DNA of 64,000 bases from Acanthochlamys bracteata (taxonomy: Eukaryota > Streptophyta > Magnoliopsida > Pandanales > Velloziaceae): assembly GCA_019914995.1 (NCBI GenBank), contig CM034128.1, positions 7,070,501-7,134,500 of the forward strand, given 5' to 3'. The notes below the pieces were generated by a model. It made no database searches. It had not been told where the DNA came from and was given only the letters and a program-made list of their open reading frames with translations. The position numbers and the translations under genes were made by a program. Shown piece by piece: positions 35,646 to 51,300 of the stretch. Each line of letters starts with the position of its first letter. Within the stretch, counting starts at the first letter, position 1.

Positions 35646-38600
35646 CTACGCAGCTTTCAGCTTAACAAAACCATGCTGGTAGAAGTCGTCATTATATAGC
35701 AAGCCACTTGGAGACATAAGCCGTTGCAAAGCTAGTGAAAATCGCGCCTGCAAAACATTTCTTTCGATCAGCTTACTAGATATCAGAAGAGATAAACATA
35801 GATAATTAATTTGCATAATTATTTAACCATCAGAAGGACTCTCAAGAAAATAATGAAATACCCATTGAAAGCCTACAAGGGTCCACCAACAGCCTGACAA
35901 ACCACATCCTCTGGTGCAGACTAGCTGAAATATAAACAAAAATAAACTAGGTTATATTTATACATCTGGACCACAATAAAATGCGGGAGGCATGTAAGCA
36001 ATAAATAGTTGATATTGCATATATAAAACCATCCCTTTCTAGGAGATAGCACAACAAGCATAAACAAGATTACAACATAAAAGGATCAGTTCGCAGTTCA
36101 TTTTGAATAGAACATATCTCATTCTGATGATAAAATCCGTTGTCATATGCTCACAAATTGATGAATTGCCACAAGAAACATGTAACGAGTAGTATCATTA
36201 ATCAATTCAAGACATAGAATGTCAATTCTAAGCTAAATTTGTATGTTAAGGGATAACGTGAATAATTTGCAAACTCGGAGGCCATTTAATTGATTTCTAA
36301 AGCTACGTGGAACTTGCACATATGTCAAATGTTATAGGGATGACATGATAATATCCCTGCATAAAACGCTGATTTAGAAACCTGAATTACATTTTTCTCA
36401 TGATGGATTCCAGTATTAATACTCCCAGTCAGTTCAAATGCATGCACAAGACTAAAGAGGGATATGCAAAAGAGTAAGATCCTGAAATCTGAATATCAAA
36501 AACTCTAGTTTTAGCATTTTTGTTTAACGAGTTACTTAGAGGCATGATGGTCATTCTGCCTTCCTTCATCCTTAAAGAGCACTCGATATTTTTAAGGAAT
36601 CAAAGATGGTGAAAGAGCAGCTCTTATATCCTTCCCCACAAACTATTGTATTGAGACGCTTGCCCCTTGTAAAGCTCAGGCGGTACTTTCGCAGCTAGAA
36701 ACAAATACCTTAAAAATTTTTATTGATGATACCATTATCATCTCCAATTTCCTAGTATTACAAACTGCACTAGAAACTTTTTTTATCCCTTCTATCACAT
36801 CAGGTATCTGGAAAATATCATGAATAACATGGAGCTCTTTTTCCTTCAATTTAGTCATCTTCTTGAATAGTTAATGACATGAACTAGAAATGTTAGCATC
36901 CATCTATGTCCTCATGAAAATTTGCTGTATGGTAAAAATCTACAAATATTTAGGAACTTAATCGAGCATAGAAATTGCTTTACTGCTATAGAACATAACT
37001 TTAGAATATGGTTTATTGAGATAAAACAACTACCCGTAAGTACAAAATAGAAGCACCGGCTAGCATAAATCAAGTGTTAGCAACAAGTTACCTGTCATCA
37101 TTCAAGTTCTTGCTCTTGGGTTTGAATATAAATTAAGATAATCATTACCTGTAGTGCAGTCATTTCTATTTTCCAGATAGATATTCATCACAAAAAGAAA
37201 CTTAATCTACAGTGAAAGTCAACTAGAACGTTCATCATACTATTTGACCTAAAAGGCAGGTATGTTTCATATTTTAACACTATTCGAAGAAATTGCAAAA
37301 GTTCAGTGTCAAATGTTAAGAAAATAACAAGTTAGGGAGTATGTGATCTAGGAAAAGGAAAACAATGTGTGAACATCTAAAGTCATACCCATAACAAAAG
37401 CCCTGATAAACAGAAGCATCCACTCATTGAAAAACTCAAGTATTTGAGATCTCTACCAGCCTGCACATAAACACAGATCAAGCAAATTGAATGTCAAAAT
37501 GTGTCCAAAATTTTGAAAGTGATGAAAAAATTAATAAAATTGAATTACAATAATTAGTCTGTAGAAATTTTAAATTGCAAACCGCTCAAAAATTTCTTTC
37601 CCAATTGACTTCATCAGGAATTGAATTTAACCAAATCATACTATGAATCTTTTTCTTCTAAAATGTTGTTTATAGACTAACTCAGAAAGCCACAACAGTA
37701 AAATGTCATAAAATTTGCAAGAGCATCACTACATCTCGCTTACCTTAAAAACAAGACAGAAGAAGCTAATAGTCTGGAAAATAATAAATGTTAGTGTTCA
37801 ATTGCCATCACCATCACCCCCGACTATTCCTCTCCAGGGAAAAAGGAAAAAGATATAAACACAAGAAGTAACTGAATGACCAGCAAGTCCCAGATACTTG
37901 TCAGATGCCAAAAAAACAAAATCAAAGTGATGTGTGGAAACCCAGTTTCAAGATAGCTGAACATGGTATAAAAGACTAGCAACAAACAGAACGAACTCAG
38001 TTTGTTCTTTCTTGTTTCTGATTATAATTTTTCTGTCAACAACAATTCAGATCAAAAGGAGAGGTAGTGAAACCCTTTTATTGACATAAAATGCAATTTT
38101 TGCAAATTGGTTTATTGTTAAAATGGTTTTGGCCAATTCTACCTAGTCCTGAAACTCAAATATCAATCCTCATTGAATATCCCAAATGGCTCATGATCCT
38201 GGAAAGAACAGCCGGAAGCATGAGCCATAGCCTACATAATATGCTAAAAAGTTAGATGATTTTTTGGGACCCTTTATGCTTGTTATAGTTTTATTACAAT
38301 ACTATTCTGCATTAAGAAAATGTCTATATTTGAATCATATATTCTATATATATTACAGGTTCTACTCCAACACAATAGTCATAACATACCATATGTATAT
38401 AGAGGTGGGGATAAGGGCACCGTCACACTTACAATTCCAAATTCAATCTCCACCGTTGGAATGGAAAACTATTAATTAAAATCTATGTGATAAAATTTTA
38501 GCTTAATCGGATAACGAATCGATCTCCATTCGTTCACTTGATCAAGAGACAATATATATATATTTTAGTTATTTCTTTTCAGTAAGCACTCAAATAATTG

Positions 38601-41600
38601 TAGACACCAAATCAACAGCTCTGATGGAGGCACTCTTGTTAATCAATTGTGATGCACACATCACACAATCAAAAGTCTTGCCAAGTATTCTTTGTGTTCT
38701 CTCTCCATTCCGTTTTCAATGTTTCCTTTGCTACTTCACCTCGAGCTCGGCTCGATTCTCTCGAATTTTGGCTTAATTCCATCGATTCTAGCTAAGATTC
38801 TGGCTCAATTTTCCCATCTGCTTCTTCTGAACCAACTCTGGCTCGATTTCATCTTGTGCTTCATTTTGTTATCCAAGTAATGCTAACTTGACCTAAATGC
38901 CTCTATGCTTCAATTAGGATTTCATCTGTAACAATGACTTTTTCTTATCTTCATCTTTCTCAAAACTTCTCTAACTTCTAGTAATTGGATTCTTCTAATT
39001 TAACTAATATGCTTATGTACATCAACATTCATCAAAGTCGTTTATATCAACATATTTTTTATTAAATAATTCATCAAAATATGTCCTCCATCTAGTGTGA
39101 TATTACTACTACGGAATAATAGTCCATCTATTGTGATATTACTATTACGAAATAATACTAAATTGTTACTATCCTTAGTGCATCTAAGTTGATTTATATC
39201 TCTACTTCCTTTTATTTTTCTTACGTGCTAATTCTATAGACAACAATCTCTCTCTCTCTTTAGTAGCCAAATATTATATAATTTTTCATATTCTATAGTA
39301 CAAAACTCACTAATTATTTTCTTTGCTTATTTTTTAACAAAGTTATATTCTTCAAAGACTTCCGTATTATTCTTTTTAATAGATTTTTATAACATTCTCT
39401 TTTATACTTAATTGTGTTTTGTACATTTCCATTCTACCACCAAGTTTTCTTATTTGAAGGTTTCCACCTTTTGATTCTCCTAAGACTTCTCTAGAAATAT
39501 TTCTAATGCAATTAGCCATTCCTATCCATATTATGTTACTATCTCCGTCTAGATTCTAGTTTCTCCTTCAAACATCGGCTTATAACTAGTCTTTGTTTAT
39601 CTCTAAACAAGGACCACCATCACGTCTTACGTATTCCATTAGATTTGTCATTTCGCTTTTTTCTTTTTGAAATGCAATATCCAACACAGGTAACTATATT
39701 GCGCAGTTCAATTTTTCTACATGAATTACATTACAATCCTTACAGGATGACATATTTGCTTGCCTACTGAAAATATAATTTATTTAGCTGCGTGCTTGCC
39801 ATTCTTTTAGGTTATAAAGTGAGTATATCGTTTTTAAAGATATGTATTCGTTAACACCAAATCGTGACCCTTTCATATCCTTTGTTACTTTTTCCTACAT
39901 GGTCATTCAGAGCGCATTTGGGATTGCATCCCAAACGCTGCTTTTTAACTTTTCTCCATTTCACGTTTTTCAATACATATTTTTATAAGTATTTAGAAAA
40001 TTTATTTAAAAATTTAGATAGTGTAGAAAAATTTTACGTAATGAGATCTTTTTATTGCATATTTTTATTATTTTTTTGGAAATAAAAAAAATAGAGCTCG
40101 TTTTTCAAAAAGGACAAAAATATTCTCCATTTCAGAAAAGCTATATTTCATAAGCAATCCCAAACACCCTCAATTACCTCCAATAAAATTTTATCATGTC
40201 TAGGAATTGCCTAAAGTAATTCATCCATGTCCTCCCAAAATTATTATTTTGTGACTATGTTTACTCCTATTTTAAGGGTATAAACGCTAATAATACTAAC
40301 CGATTCAGCTCCTGCAGTCTAACCAATATGATTTTATTTCCAACCCGTTTCTCCTCTATAACCTTATATTTTAGACCTGCTATGATGATAATTCCTACCA
40401 AATCCTATTCAATTTACCTACATACTTAAATAGTAACCTATATTTTTTCGGGATCTTGAAGTCTCATCCACCTACTTAATTTCTTACATCAAGCAATGCT
40501 AAACTTTCTTCTACACATTACCTCAACTAATTCTAGAAACTTAACTCTCGACGTCCCAATATTCCAAGTTTCTATACTGACCCTACTATAATGGTGTAGC
40601 TTCTTTAACCGCTTTCTTCTACTAGATCGCATTAGGCACTTATTTGCTAGCACCCCTGCACGTTGAGATGTCACATGCCTACCCGAGCACGCCCTAACAA
40701 ACCTTGCTCATTTCACACTATCGAATGAAATCTAGAGTAAATATATTCATATTATTAGAATGGATAAAGTTTTTAAACTAACAGTTACCCTACCGCAACC
40801 CTTTTTCTTTATCCAGGTTTGGGACCGGCTACCAAAAAACAAAACAAGAGTTAAAGTATTTAGCTAAAATTATTGAAAAATAAAAGAAAGAGAATTATAT
40901 TAGTGAACACGCTAATCGCATTATTGGTAGTCATATCTTTCTTCTTAAGAGTGAGCAAAAGTGTATACGAGAAATGTGCATAACAGATTTAAATAAAAAT
41001 TTGATAAAGCTCAAACTAAGTATGTATGCATGTCCTGTACGACGATGAAAATGGTAGTGAATCTATGCTTACTATTCACAAAATTAGAGCTTTGTCATTT
41101 GAGCAAATGTACTATGGTGTGAGAGTACAATCATATTTTATTAGCATATCAAACATTACCGACTTTCCAAATAGACACTAGATGGGCAAATCAGTGCCAT
41201 CCACCACTATCACAATCCAAGATAACCACCACATGTAAAGTTTTTGGCAACTTTTGGACCTTACAATTTCAAAAATGCAAGTCACATAAATTCTACCAAT
41301 TACTTGAATAATTAGAGTAGCATTTTCTTGAAAGGAAAATTGCTAGAAAGAAATTGAAGATGTTTCTAATAATAAACAATCAAATGCTACGCTAAATACC
41401 AGCAACGTCCCTTCAAGGCTATGTGTTGACGGCGTCACAATCAAAGCAATAAAATATGGCAGCAATACTTGGTGCATCTACATAAGACAATCAGCTGTCA
41501 AAAACAGGAAATACATGTAGATAGATTTATGGATGTGTAAGATAGAGGCCAATAAGGTAGATATTCAGAAAAACATCGTATTGCAAAAACAGTTGATACA

Positions 41601-42276
41601 AAACTTATCAATGAAGCCATGGTAAGTCACTGACATTTTAAGGAAGGCAAACTATGCCAAACCATGTGATCCGGCAATATTTAAAACAAATTCTAGATAA
41701 AGTTTTAATGTCTCTCATAACTTGACATCTTTCAGCCGATCGTTTGTCTAGATTGGACCAAAGTCTAATAGCCTTATCTGAAACCCATTCTCTTGAAGTA
41801 AATTGTAAAGGCATGTCACACCCCTACGATTGAAGAGGAATAATGAAGAAGGTAGATACTACACTAGCTTCAAAGATGAAATCTAAATGGCAATCTAAGT
41901 GCTATATCCTCTATATAAACAGCTAGGAATTTCTTATTAAATCTTCACACTAACGCGATTGTGTATTAACATGATTGATAAATAATCCAAGTTTGATACT
42001 AAAGAGATCACAAATGCTTCACCAAGCATGCTAACGCATATTGATTAAATTCTCGAAATTTCTTCCAAATAAAGACTCATGATCTAGGCATCATTTTATG
42101 TATATGGATTAAATGACAACAAATTTGAATCATTGGATCAAGTAACATTAGCAACCAACTACTCTAAATCGTCCATTTTGTTTTGTCTTAATAAACAATC
42201 AAAACGTGCCGATTTTGTATCTTGGTGCGGGAACATAAAAATGCAATCTGTAGGATAGGAGCTGAATCCTATTGAT

Positions 42277-42313
<37 letters not shown>

Positions 42314-45300
42314 GGTTTTTGTCCATCCTAATTCTAAACATATTACAAATAGACAAGTGACTGACATTTTTATCCTGCATGAAAATGTAAGTTCTTTATT
42401 GCTTCTTCTAATAATAATATGAAGTCACAATATACGTTAGATAAAGGCACCGCTAATCTTTTCCCTTAAAAGTATTTAGAGTTAGATCATTACCAAATAC
42501 TTATAGTTAGAAGTATCTCCGAACCATTTGCTCATTTTAAAATCATTAATAGGGTGGTACTAGTGCCACTTTATATTGTCATTGCTATCAAAATTTCCTT
42601 TTGAATGCAGTGTAGGCTCTAAAGCAGTAAGATCAGTCTGTGGTAAATGTCAGCATTACTGACTCATTCTTAGCTTTATTTTCAAGTTAGTCACTAGCAT
42701 TTTTTTTCTTTTCAAACCTGATACTGTTTTAATCTCATGCAAGTCACATTAGTATACCTAAGAATAATTTGACAGAGTTATTTATGGTGAAATAAAACCG
42801 GTGTTGTGATTTTGAGCTTATGCATTTCAACGGGTGAGCAGCACCTCCAGGTCGTCCATGTTGTGATATTGGTGTGTCATGCCACTTGTGAATAGTGCAC
42901 AATGCGGTTCCAAATTTTCTATTACTTTAGATGAAAAATTGCATGTGTTCAGATCTTTCTGGATTATTTAAACTCCAAGATAGAAAAAAAAAAACAGCAA
43001 AAATTGAACAGCCCAGTAAACAATGCTTCTTTCATGAAGAGTGCGGCACATTAAAAGCTAGTATTCTCCACTACATTAGAGTTGTTTGTCTTGAGAGGCC
43101 TCTGATATAAAATGCATCTATTGACAAGAAAAATATTTAAAAGTAATAACAACAAACTTGCAAAGCAATGGGGAGGGAGAAGTCGAAAAAGATATTGACT
43201 TACCTCTTGAACAACCAAGTGATCAGTTGTGAAAATATATGGAAAGAGCCAAGGAACCGAGGTTCCAATAACACCCAATGTCAAACCACTTATAGCACCA
43301 ATAATGACCAGCGATTTCAATAACATCCTCGCCTAGAATAGAAAGTGAGAACTATTACAACGTGTCCATGTTCCATAATTTAAATGAATGTAACATGTAA
43401 CTAATCACCTTTAAAAACTTCAAACTGCAAGGAAATTGATAAGACACCACTTGAAAAGAGGGGGAAGAAGCTAGAAAATAAGCTCACAAATAACCTGTCT
43501 AGGAAGTAGGAATCTAATCCACCATGATGAACTCCAATTTTTCAAGAAGACTAAGACAATGTGTTCATTAAGGATTACATAAAACGATCGTGTATCAGCA
43601 TGATAACAAAATTTGTGGCACACAAACTGTGCCCTGCTAAATCGTCTTCCATTTCAAAGACAATCAGATAACATAACATCCATGTGAGACCTGCCTGCCT
43701 TAATTTTAATTTTGAACATATGGACCTCCTATGACACTGCTATGATTCTATGATGTATGACACTATTATAAAACCAGGTATGTTCTAGTTCTAAAACTGA
43801 TCCTATAAAAAAATACACTTGAAGGATCTGACCTCATTTGACATTTCATTTGGAAGAATATATGGGAAGATTATTTTATATGTAAGCTTACAATTTTGAT
43901 CGATTTTACAAGGGACGTTTCTAGTGCATGATAGGATCTATTAACAGTGTAATTCCAACCTTTTTCAAGCTGCGATTGACTCCATGTATCAAACCTGGCA
44001 TAAATGATTGTGCAGTTTGTGAGAGAGGCTCGCCCCAAACAGTGCACATGCAATACACATTGACCATAACCTACAGTGCCATGATGTATCCTCAAAATTA
44101 GAAAGATGTTTTTTAATAAATTAAGATTTACGATAACTATAACAAGAAAACCTGATGGGCTGCAATTGTCATCGTTCCCATAGATGTTGCAAAATACGTA
44201 AGCAATGAGTAGAATGCTACCTGAAAAATATCTATCAAGCTACAAGAAAACAAACTCAAAAACGCACATCAAAATAAACAACAAACCTTTGATGTCATTG
44301 TTATAAATACTGGAGCAGCTAATTCTAATATTTGCACAAGCTCCCTTGGTGATGGAACAATAAGGGAAAATGCACTGAAGCCTGTCTTGTTTAAGTTTTG
44401 CATCATCATATAAGCTGCAACAATCTGCAAAAGTCATCAGTGAGAGAGGATACCAAACTTCAAGGCAAGGACAAATCACATACGTAATTGGGAAATAACC
44501 TTGAATTTCCAGTGATGAACAAAATAAACCAAGTGTTGTTTCAAACATTTGAATAATAGTAAAGAAACACAAAACAGTTGATGAGGTAAAACTATAAAAT
44601 GTGCCACTAAGAGATAATTTTCAGCCTGTGCTTACATCCTTTGGTACTTCACTATACATCAAAGCAATCAAAATTTTCCATCGTACCTAAGCACAAAGAC
44701 ACTATATTTCTAATAGTGTTGCATTAAGAGTTAACTAAAGAAAATCAAAATGTAAGGATTCATCGATATTGCAATAATCAACATCATGTAGCAAGTTTAG
44801 TAGACCAATCCAAATTGCAGTTCATATAGATTCCTCCGCTAGATTAACCTTGGGATTAGAGATGAAAGAAAGAAATTTACCACATTCAGAATTAGAAAAA
44901 TAAGGACCCTAAATACAATTCCAAACACTACTGCACAAGTGAACAGCCAAAGGTTTTTATTTCACATTAGAAGAAAGGACAAGATATTAAGCCTTAGATC
45001 AGCTAGAATCAATCTTTAAGATATAAAATTCAGCAAAGAGAACTTTCCACAAACTGCTTACAACTGTAATTCTAATTGCTTAAGGGTTATTGAACTAGAT
45101 TAGCTTCATCTGTAGCAGATTGGCCTAAGATATTTCCCAGAATGATTTACGCTATCCAAAATTTGGAGGATGGTACTTTGACTTTTAATTAGGATTGTTA
45201 CTCTTTTGTTTAGCTTACTCATGTCTTTCCCAATAAGAGGATTGTCTTCCAAAGACGTGCATTCACTTGTCCTTACTCTTAAGAGATCAGAGTGTTACCC

Positions 45301-48300
45301 CTTAATTTAGATTATTGATGTTGGACCTAGCTAAACCTTTTTCAAGCAACTAGTTAAACAGCAGGTGCTCCCCGATAAATCAGTATAACATAATCTCCCA
45401 AAAGAAAATGTCAAATGATTTTTCTACTATAAATGTAAAATAATAATTTCTAATATTCTGGTAAACAATTCGACTACATACTCTTTATAGAGGATTTGAT
45501 AATACAGTCAGATTTAAAGAACCCAACTAAAATGTTTAGTTAGTCACATGGAACACAAAGATGAAGGTGAAGCAAATGTTTTGTAAACATCATTTCGTCA
45601 ATACAAAAAGCTAAGTTTACTTTATGTAAGGACTTCTTAACACAGTCTTTTCAAAGAATCAAAAAAGAAATAGATGAATGCAATTCTCGTAGAGATGAAT
45701 GGGTGAAGAAAAAGCAGCTTGGTTACCAAATTATTGAATGTGATTTGGAGACTAGACGAACACCGGATGCATGGAGGAAGAGTACCTTAGTTCCTATCTT
45801 CAAAAACAAGCGCGGCATCCAGAATTGTGCTAATTTCAAAGGGATCAAATTGATAAGCCATACATAAAGCTGTGGCAGAGTGATCGAGCAAAGACAAAAA
45901 CATGAAACAATTGTCTCTATAATCAATTTGGTTTCAACTTAGGAAGATTTGGTTTCATGTTAGGAAGACCTATCCCAGAATTGATTCATTTGATGAGATA
46001 ACTTAATGGAGAACAGGGCGAATAAGAAGAATTCTCAGTGAGTTTTATAGATCTCAAGAAACCTTATGATAAGGTTCCAAGAGATATACTTCAAAAGGCC
46101 TTAAAGAAGTAGGGGATCCCCATCACCTACACCAATGTGACCAAAGATATCAATGAGAACACAAAAACGAGCATAAGAACTCTTAAAGCAATGACAGATT
46201 ATTTCCTATTACAGTTGGCTTGCATGAGAGGTCTATTATAAGGCCTTATAACTTCGGTAAAACGACATGATCGAGAGGGGATACCTTGGTGCATACTTTT
46301 CGCCAAGGGCATTATGTTTGTAGATGAAAGTAAATGCGCCAGAAGGGTAAACTGGAACAATGGTAGATCTAAAATGAAGGGTGTCAAATTGAGTAGATCC
46401 AAAATAGAGTATATGGAATGAAGTTCAGCACAAGCAGCAGTGATCAGAATACAATGGTAAGACTTGGGAGACTTTTATAAAGAAGTGACCATTTCAAATA
46501 TCTTGAATCTCTCATACAAAAATAAAGAAATAGATAAGGATGTCGCATGTAAAATAAGTAGGATGGCAAAAGCTAAGTGTTGATGGGGACGCGCTTCCCG
46601 AGTTCTATATGATTGAAGGGTGCCGCTAAAACTGAAGAAAAATCATATAGAACAGCAGTGAGGTTGGCAATTATGGAGCAGAGTGTTAGGCAGTAAAATG
46701 CCAGCATGTTCAAAAGCTAGTGTTAATGAATATATTGCACTAGATGAGCAAGCAAAACGATCAACGAAAAGATTAAAAATGAAATTATTAAAGAAAGAGT
46801 TCAAGTGTCCCCAAATGAAAGCAAAAACAAGAGATGCCTGTTCAAGATGGTTTGGCCATATAAAGCAAGATTTCCAGATGCATCTGTTTGTACATACATA
46901 TCATTAAACATGCCTTTTGTTAAAAGTTCCCCACGTCTAAAAAAACGCTTAATCAGCTACAGTTCAAAATGACATATGTGTTTATGGACTGACCGAAATA
47001 TATTGCTTTACAAAAAAGCACAATGACGTAATAGGATCCATGTAGCCGACCCACCTAATGGGACAAGGCTTAGTTGTTGTAACATAATTTTAGGTTAGGA
47101 AGTTCCGAAAGAGGTATGATATTACCAACTCCAATTAAGTGCACAATTTGTTGAGACATACCATGGTCATCAGAACTGGACTACAGAGGTCGGTTTGACC
47201 ACCAAACCAACCAGACGCCAACTGATTTGGGTGAGTTGTCATATCATTTCTGCAACTAAGCTGCTTAGAACCCAGCTGACTTGCTGGTTTCCACAGAAAC
47301 AGTGACCCAGTAGCAAAACAGACTTGACCAACTCATAACATTTAACTCCAAAAACATTTAAGTTTAATTTGTGACATACAAGATTCAAAGCTGGACAACT
47401 CTGTAATCAGTGCAATAATTGGCTAGCACAGCTAATGAACCTGACAAATTTATATCCTTTTCAGAAGGCAAGTCGATAAGCACAATATCATTTAGCAACA
47501 AAAACGCTATTTGTTGGAGCGGGACAGCATATTGATAAGGGATAAACATTATGCCCATGAACAGCCTTTAGCTTACTTTTGAGAAGAAATGCATTAAAAA
47601 CTGGGTCAGACCAGCTCATTGACACCCTAGGCAACATTTTCAAAAAACAAGGTGATCTGTAAAACTTTATAGCCATACCTGAGAGAGTGCAGTTGCCCAT
47701 GCAGCTCCAGCAATACCATAGTGAAACACACAACAAAGAAGTACATCACCAAAGCCATTAATTGCAGTAGCAACTGTTAAAGCCTTCAGAGGTCCCCAAG
47801 AATCCTTCATTCCTAGACTGCAAAAGAAGAAAAGGGAAAAAAAAGTAAGCCATGTAGTAGTTGGAAAGCACCGTAGCATAGAAGTTCCTTACAACACAAT
47901 AAATTAGCTAAAGATGATTGTCAAATCTACATCTTCCTTTTAGCTAAATAATGAAAACATCACATAGAAGGTCAAAAGTTCAATGAACTGAATAATAATC
48001 TTATGTGTTTAAAGGTAGAAGTAATTTTAGAAAGGAAACTGACAAAGAAGCATCAAAGAATAGACTCCCTGTTTAGGTGAAAATTTTGTTTATGTGTCTA
48101 ATACACATGGAGATTTCCACCAACTGATTTTGCCTATTGCTTACCAGCAGTATGCTGCTACATGCAACTTGATTTACATCAGATCGCTTCTAGCTGTGGT
48201 ACTTGAAAGTACGGCAGTTAAACCAAACAATTTATAGGTATTAAGATCTCAAATTTCAAATAGCTTTAACAACAAATGTATGTGGGATCAGCATTTCAGC

Positions 48301-51300
48301 ATCATGAGAATGTAGCAGCACGCTACTAGTGTGCCCCAATAGATCACATGCAGACAGTTAATCAATCTTCTAAATTGAAAGTTTAAGGATTTTTATTAAA
48401 ATAAAGCAGCTTTCACATTTCTGTTTCGCCGATCTTTGTTTTCAAACTATTTGAACCAGAGCCACCTAAACAAGTGGGAAGCCACTGGCAGCATATCTCT
48501 AAATTTGCTTTGGAGAGCAGATAAAAGTGTATGGATTGTAAATAAACCAGACATATATATTGCATCTATGTCAAAGGTAATGAAACATAGTTGCATGTAG
48601 TGTATACCTAGCACTTTGAGCTACCATTCCAACAAGAATAGCAGGCCATGCAAAGGCTCGAATCTAACCAAAAGGGAGGCATTAGAAGGATCAGATGCAG
48701 ATTAAAAGAAATGACTTGTGCAATTAAAGTGCACACTTAAGAGAGCAAAATAAGAAAATTATTTTCCAGGAAATTCTCAACAAAGGATTCTATTCTAACA
48801 TGTTCTTATAAATGTCAACAACCTATTTGGTTAAAATAAGTAGGTAGAACTCATGATACAAATGTGAACTGAAATACGAAGTAGGTTTTACCCAGGATAC
48901 TAACTAATATCAAGAACTGTATTTTGTTAGATAAATGATGTCACTTCTTAAGAAGAATGGAAATGCAAGAAAGCATATAAGGATGAAATGATTAATCAAT
49001 GGTAGAGTATTAATTCCAAATTCTTACTTTGCAGACATTTAGGATTAGGATTGTCTATACTAAATGAAAGGAACCCTGAGCCAGACAAATTCATTAATAG
49101 GTTAGTTTAGTCCCTCACTAAGCGCTAATATATCAATGGCTGATATCGTCATCTCTGCTTCTACTCCACCATAGGCATCATTAACGCATTTATCTTGCCA
49201 GAGAAGTAACCAATTGATTAAGCCAATTGCAACATCCTCCATCATACCCATAGGTATAAGTTGTTTACTTTTATCCCAACCTTAACAAGAGTATTGTGCT
49301 TTCTCTATCGTCATTTCCTTTTTGTCATAAATGTAATAAACCCTTAGCATGTTTTGTGCTGACAATCTTCCAGCCTACAATACTACCTACCAACCTTCAA
49401 ACCTTTAAACTTTCCCTTGCTTTGTAAGGGATCAGTTTTGTCCCTCATCTTCAGCGTTGTTGCATGCAATTGCAAGAAATATTGGTATACTAATTAGTCA
49501 CTAATATCAATGAATGTTCATTTTTAACGACTAACATACTTTTCGCACTTAATGCAAAGTCCATGACAATATAAAGTAACTTCATATATACTGATGAAAT
49601 CAACCACTTTGAGCCATCTTCATCATGCTATACTAGTTACCACACAGGTTTCCTTCTCAAAAGCATCCCTAGCTTTATAAGTACTTTGATTCAGTCAAAC
49701 TCACATGATCCACATAATGTATTGCACTAACATTAAGGAGAATTAGCATTGATAAATGTTGAATTTGGGAAGTTTTGGCACATGTCAAACTGTAGAAACT
49801 ATGCCAGTCACCCATGAGATTTGGAGAAGCAAAAATGAAATTATAACCTTATTGGCTTGTGCGTTTAGCAGAAACATCTTGAATATGAGATTGCAAAGTG
49901 ACAATAAAATTATGATTGAAATTTGTCAATGTGCATAAAACTGCAGTTCAGTACAAAACTTTCAGACAAGTTTTGACACATGAATGTATGTGTTTATTAC
50001 ATAGAAAGCCAGGTAACAGCAAATACCTGAACGTATGTGTTTGTTGCAGGAATAATATTCAAATTCTCTGCTCCAGTGAATGCTGGCAAACGTAAATAGA
50101 GATCAGATGCACATAAATGTTTATATTTGTTGAACATGGTACCTAAAAGCAGAACAAGCTGTCTCTTTAAAACTTTTAATTTCCACAAAGTAAATGTCAC
50201 ATGTTATTTAACAAGTCTACTCCAGTATGGTTTCTTCCAGATAGCCGGTCTCAACCATGGGTAAAAGGAAAAGGTTGTAGTTATGTTGGTAGGCACCCGT
50301 AAAGTGTCTTTGGTCAAACCATTATGGATTCTTGGCAGAAGGATCCAAACCCATTTCTTGGAATAAGGCTTAGTTGAGAAAGGAAAAATTATTTAGTAAG
50401 TCATATATTATTCAGTTCTTCAAAAGTTATATATGCCAACCATTATGACATTAGATTATAGCATGCAACATTATCTCTTGCATATGCAGCTTAAATCAAG
50501 AATAGCATAAATCTTTTGATGCTTCCCAAAAATTTGCAGTTTCTACTTTAAATTTTCAAAAGGTGATACAAGCTACCAGCTACATAATGCAGTCTATCCA
50601 AGAAAAGAGAACATAAGGATAACCCTGAAGAAAGAATTCACGACAAGCCCCCAAAGTACGAAATTTAGGAAAGCCATGCTTCTGGAGTGAAGTTCATTTT
50701 GAAGAGCTTTCTATGTAGTTATCCTCCAAACCATTTATAAGCAACATTACACGACATATACCTAACTAAGCTCCATATAATGATATAGAATTAGATATCT
50801 AAGGTTAGAAAATGTAAACTCCAACAATAAAGTAAGTATGAAAATATGGGAAAGTTACAGTTGAGTAGCAGGTAACATAAGCTAAGTTAAGCAAGTTTGT
50901 GAGAAACAATACTAACTTAAACAGCTTAGCAAGTAGATTTATTTCATGATAGCATATGCAGAAACTCATTGAGCATATGCATATTAAGTGGTACTTGCTC
51001 AAGAGCAAGTGATAGTTCATATTTACCAAGTAATTGACAACAAGAGGTTGTTGTCTTGCAGAAGTAGAGTGGCAAGAATATGACAGAGCTAGCAGTCCAA
51101 AGAGGACTTTAAACCAAATCATCAAACTGTCATGTACGTTTAACTATTAATAAAGTTTGCAATTACCAAAATCCGGTCATCTTTATTCAAGTTCAGTAAA
51201 TCTCACCTGTTAGAACTTGGCTACCAAGCGTCTTGGTAAACAAAAACATACCCAAGCCACAAGCAAAAGCAACAAAGAGTAGCATGGATATCTGATGTTG

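Noticed and set aside
38692..38880. Leucine-rich 62-codon plus-strand frame that could suggest a membrane peptide
   Set aside because: It lies in a repeat-filled intron beside a truncated LINE, and the repeated TCGATT/TGGCT words explain the composition.
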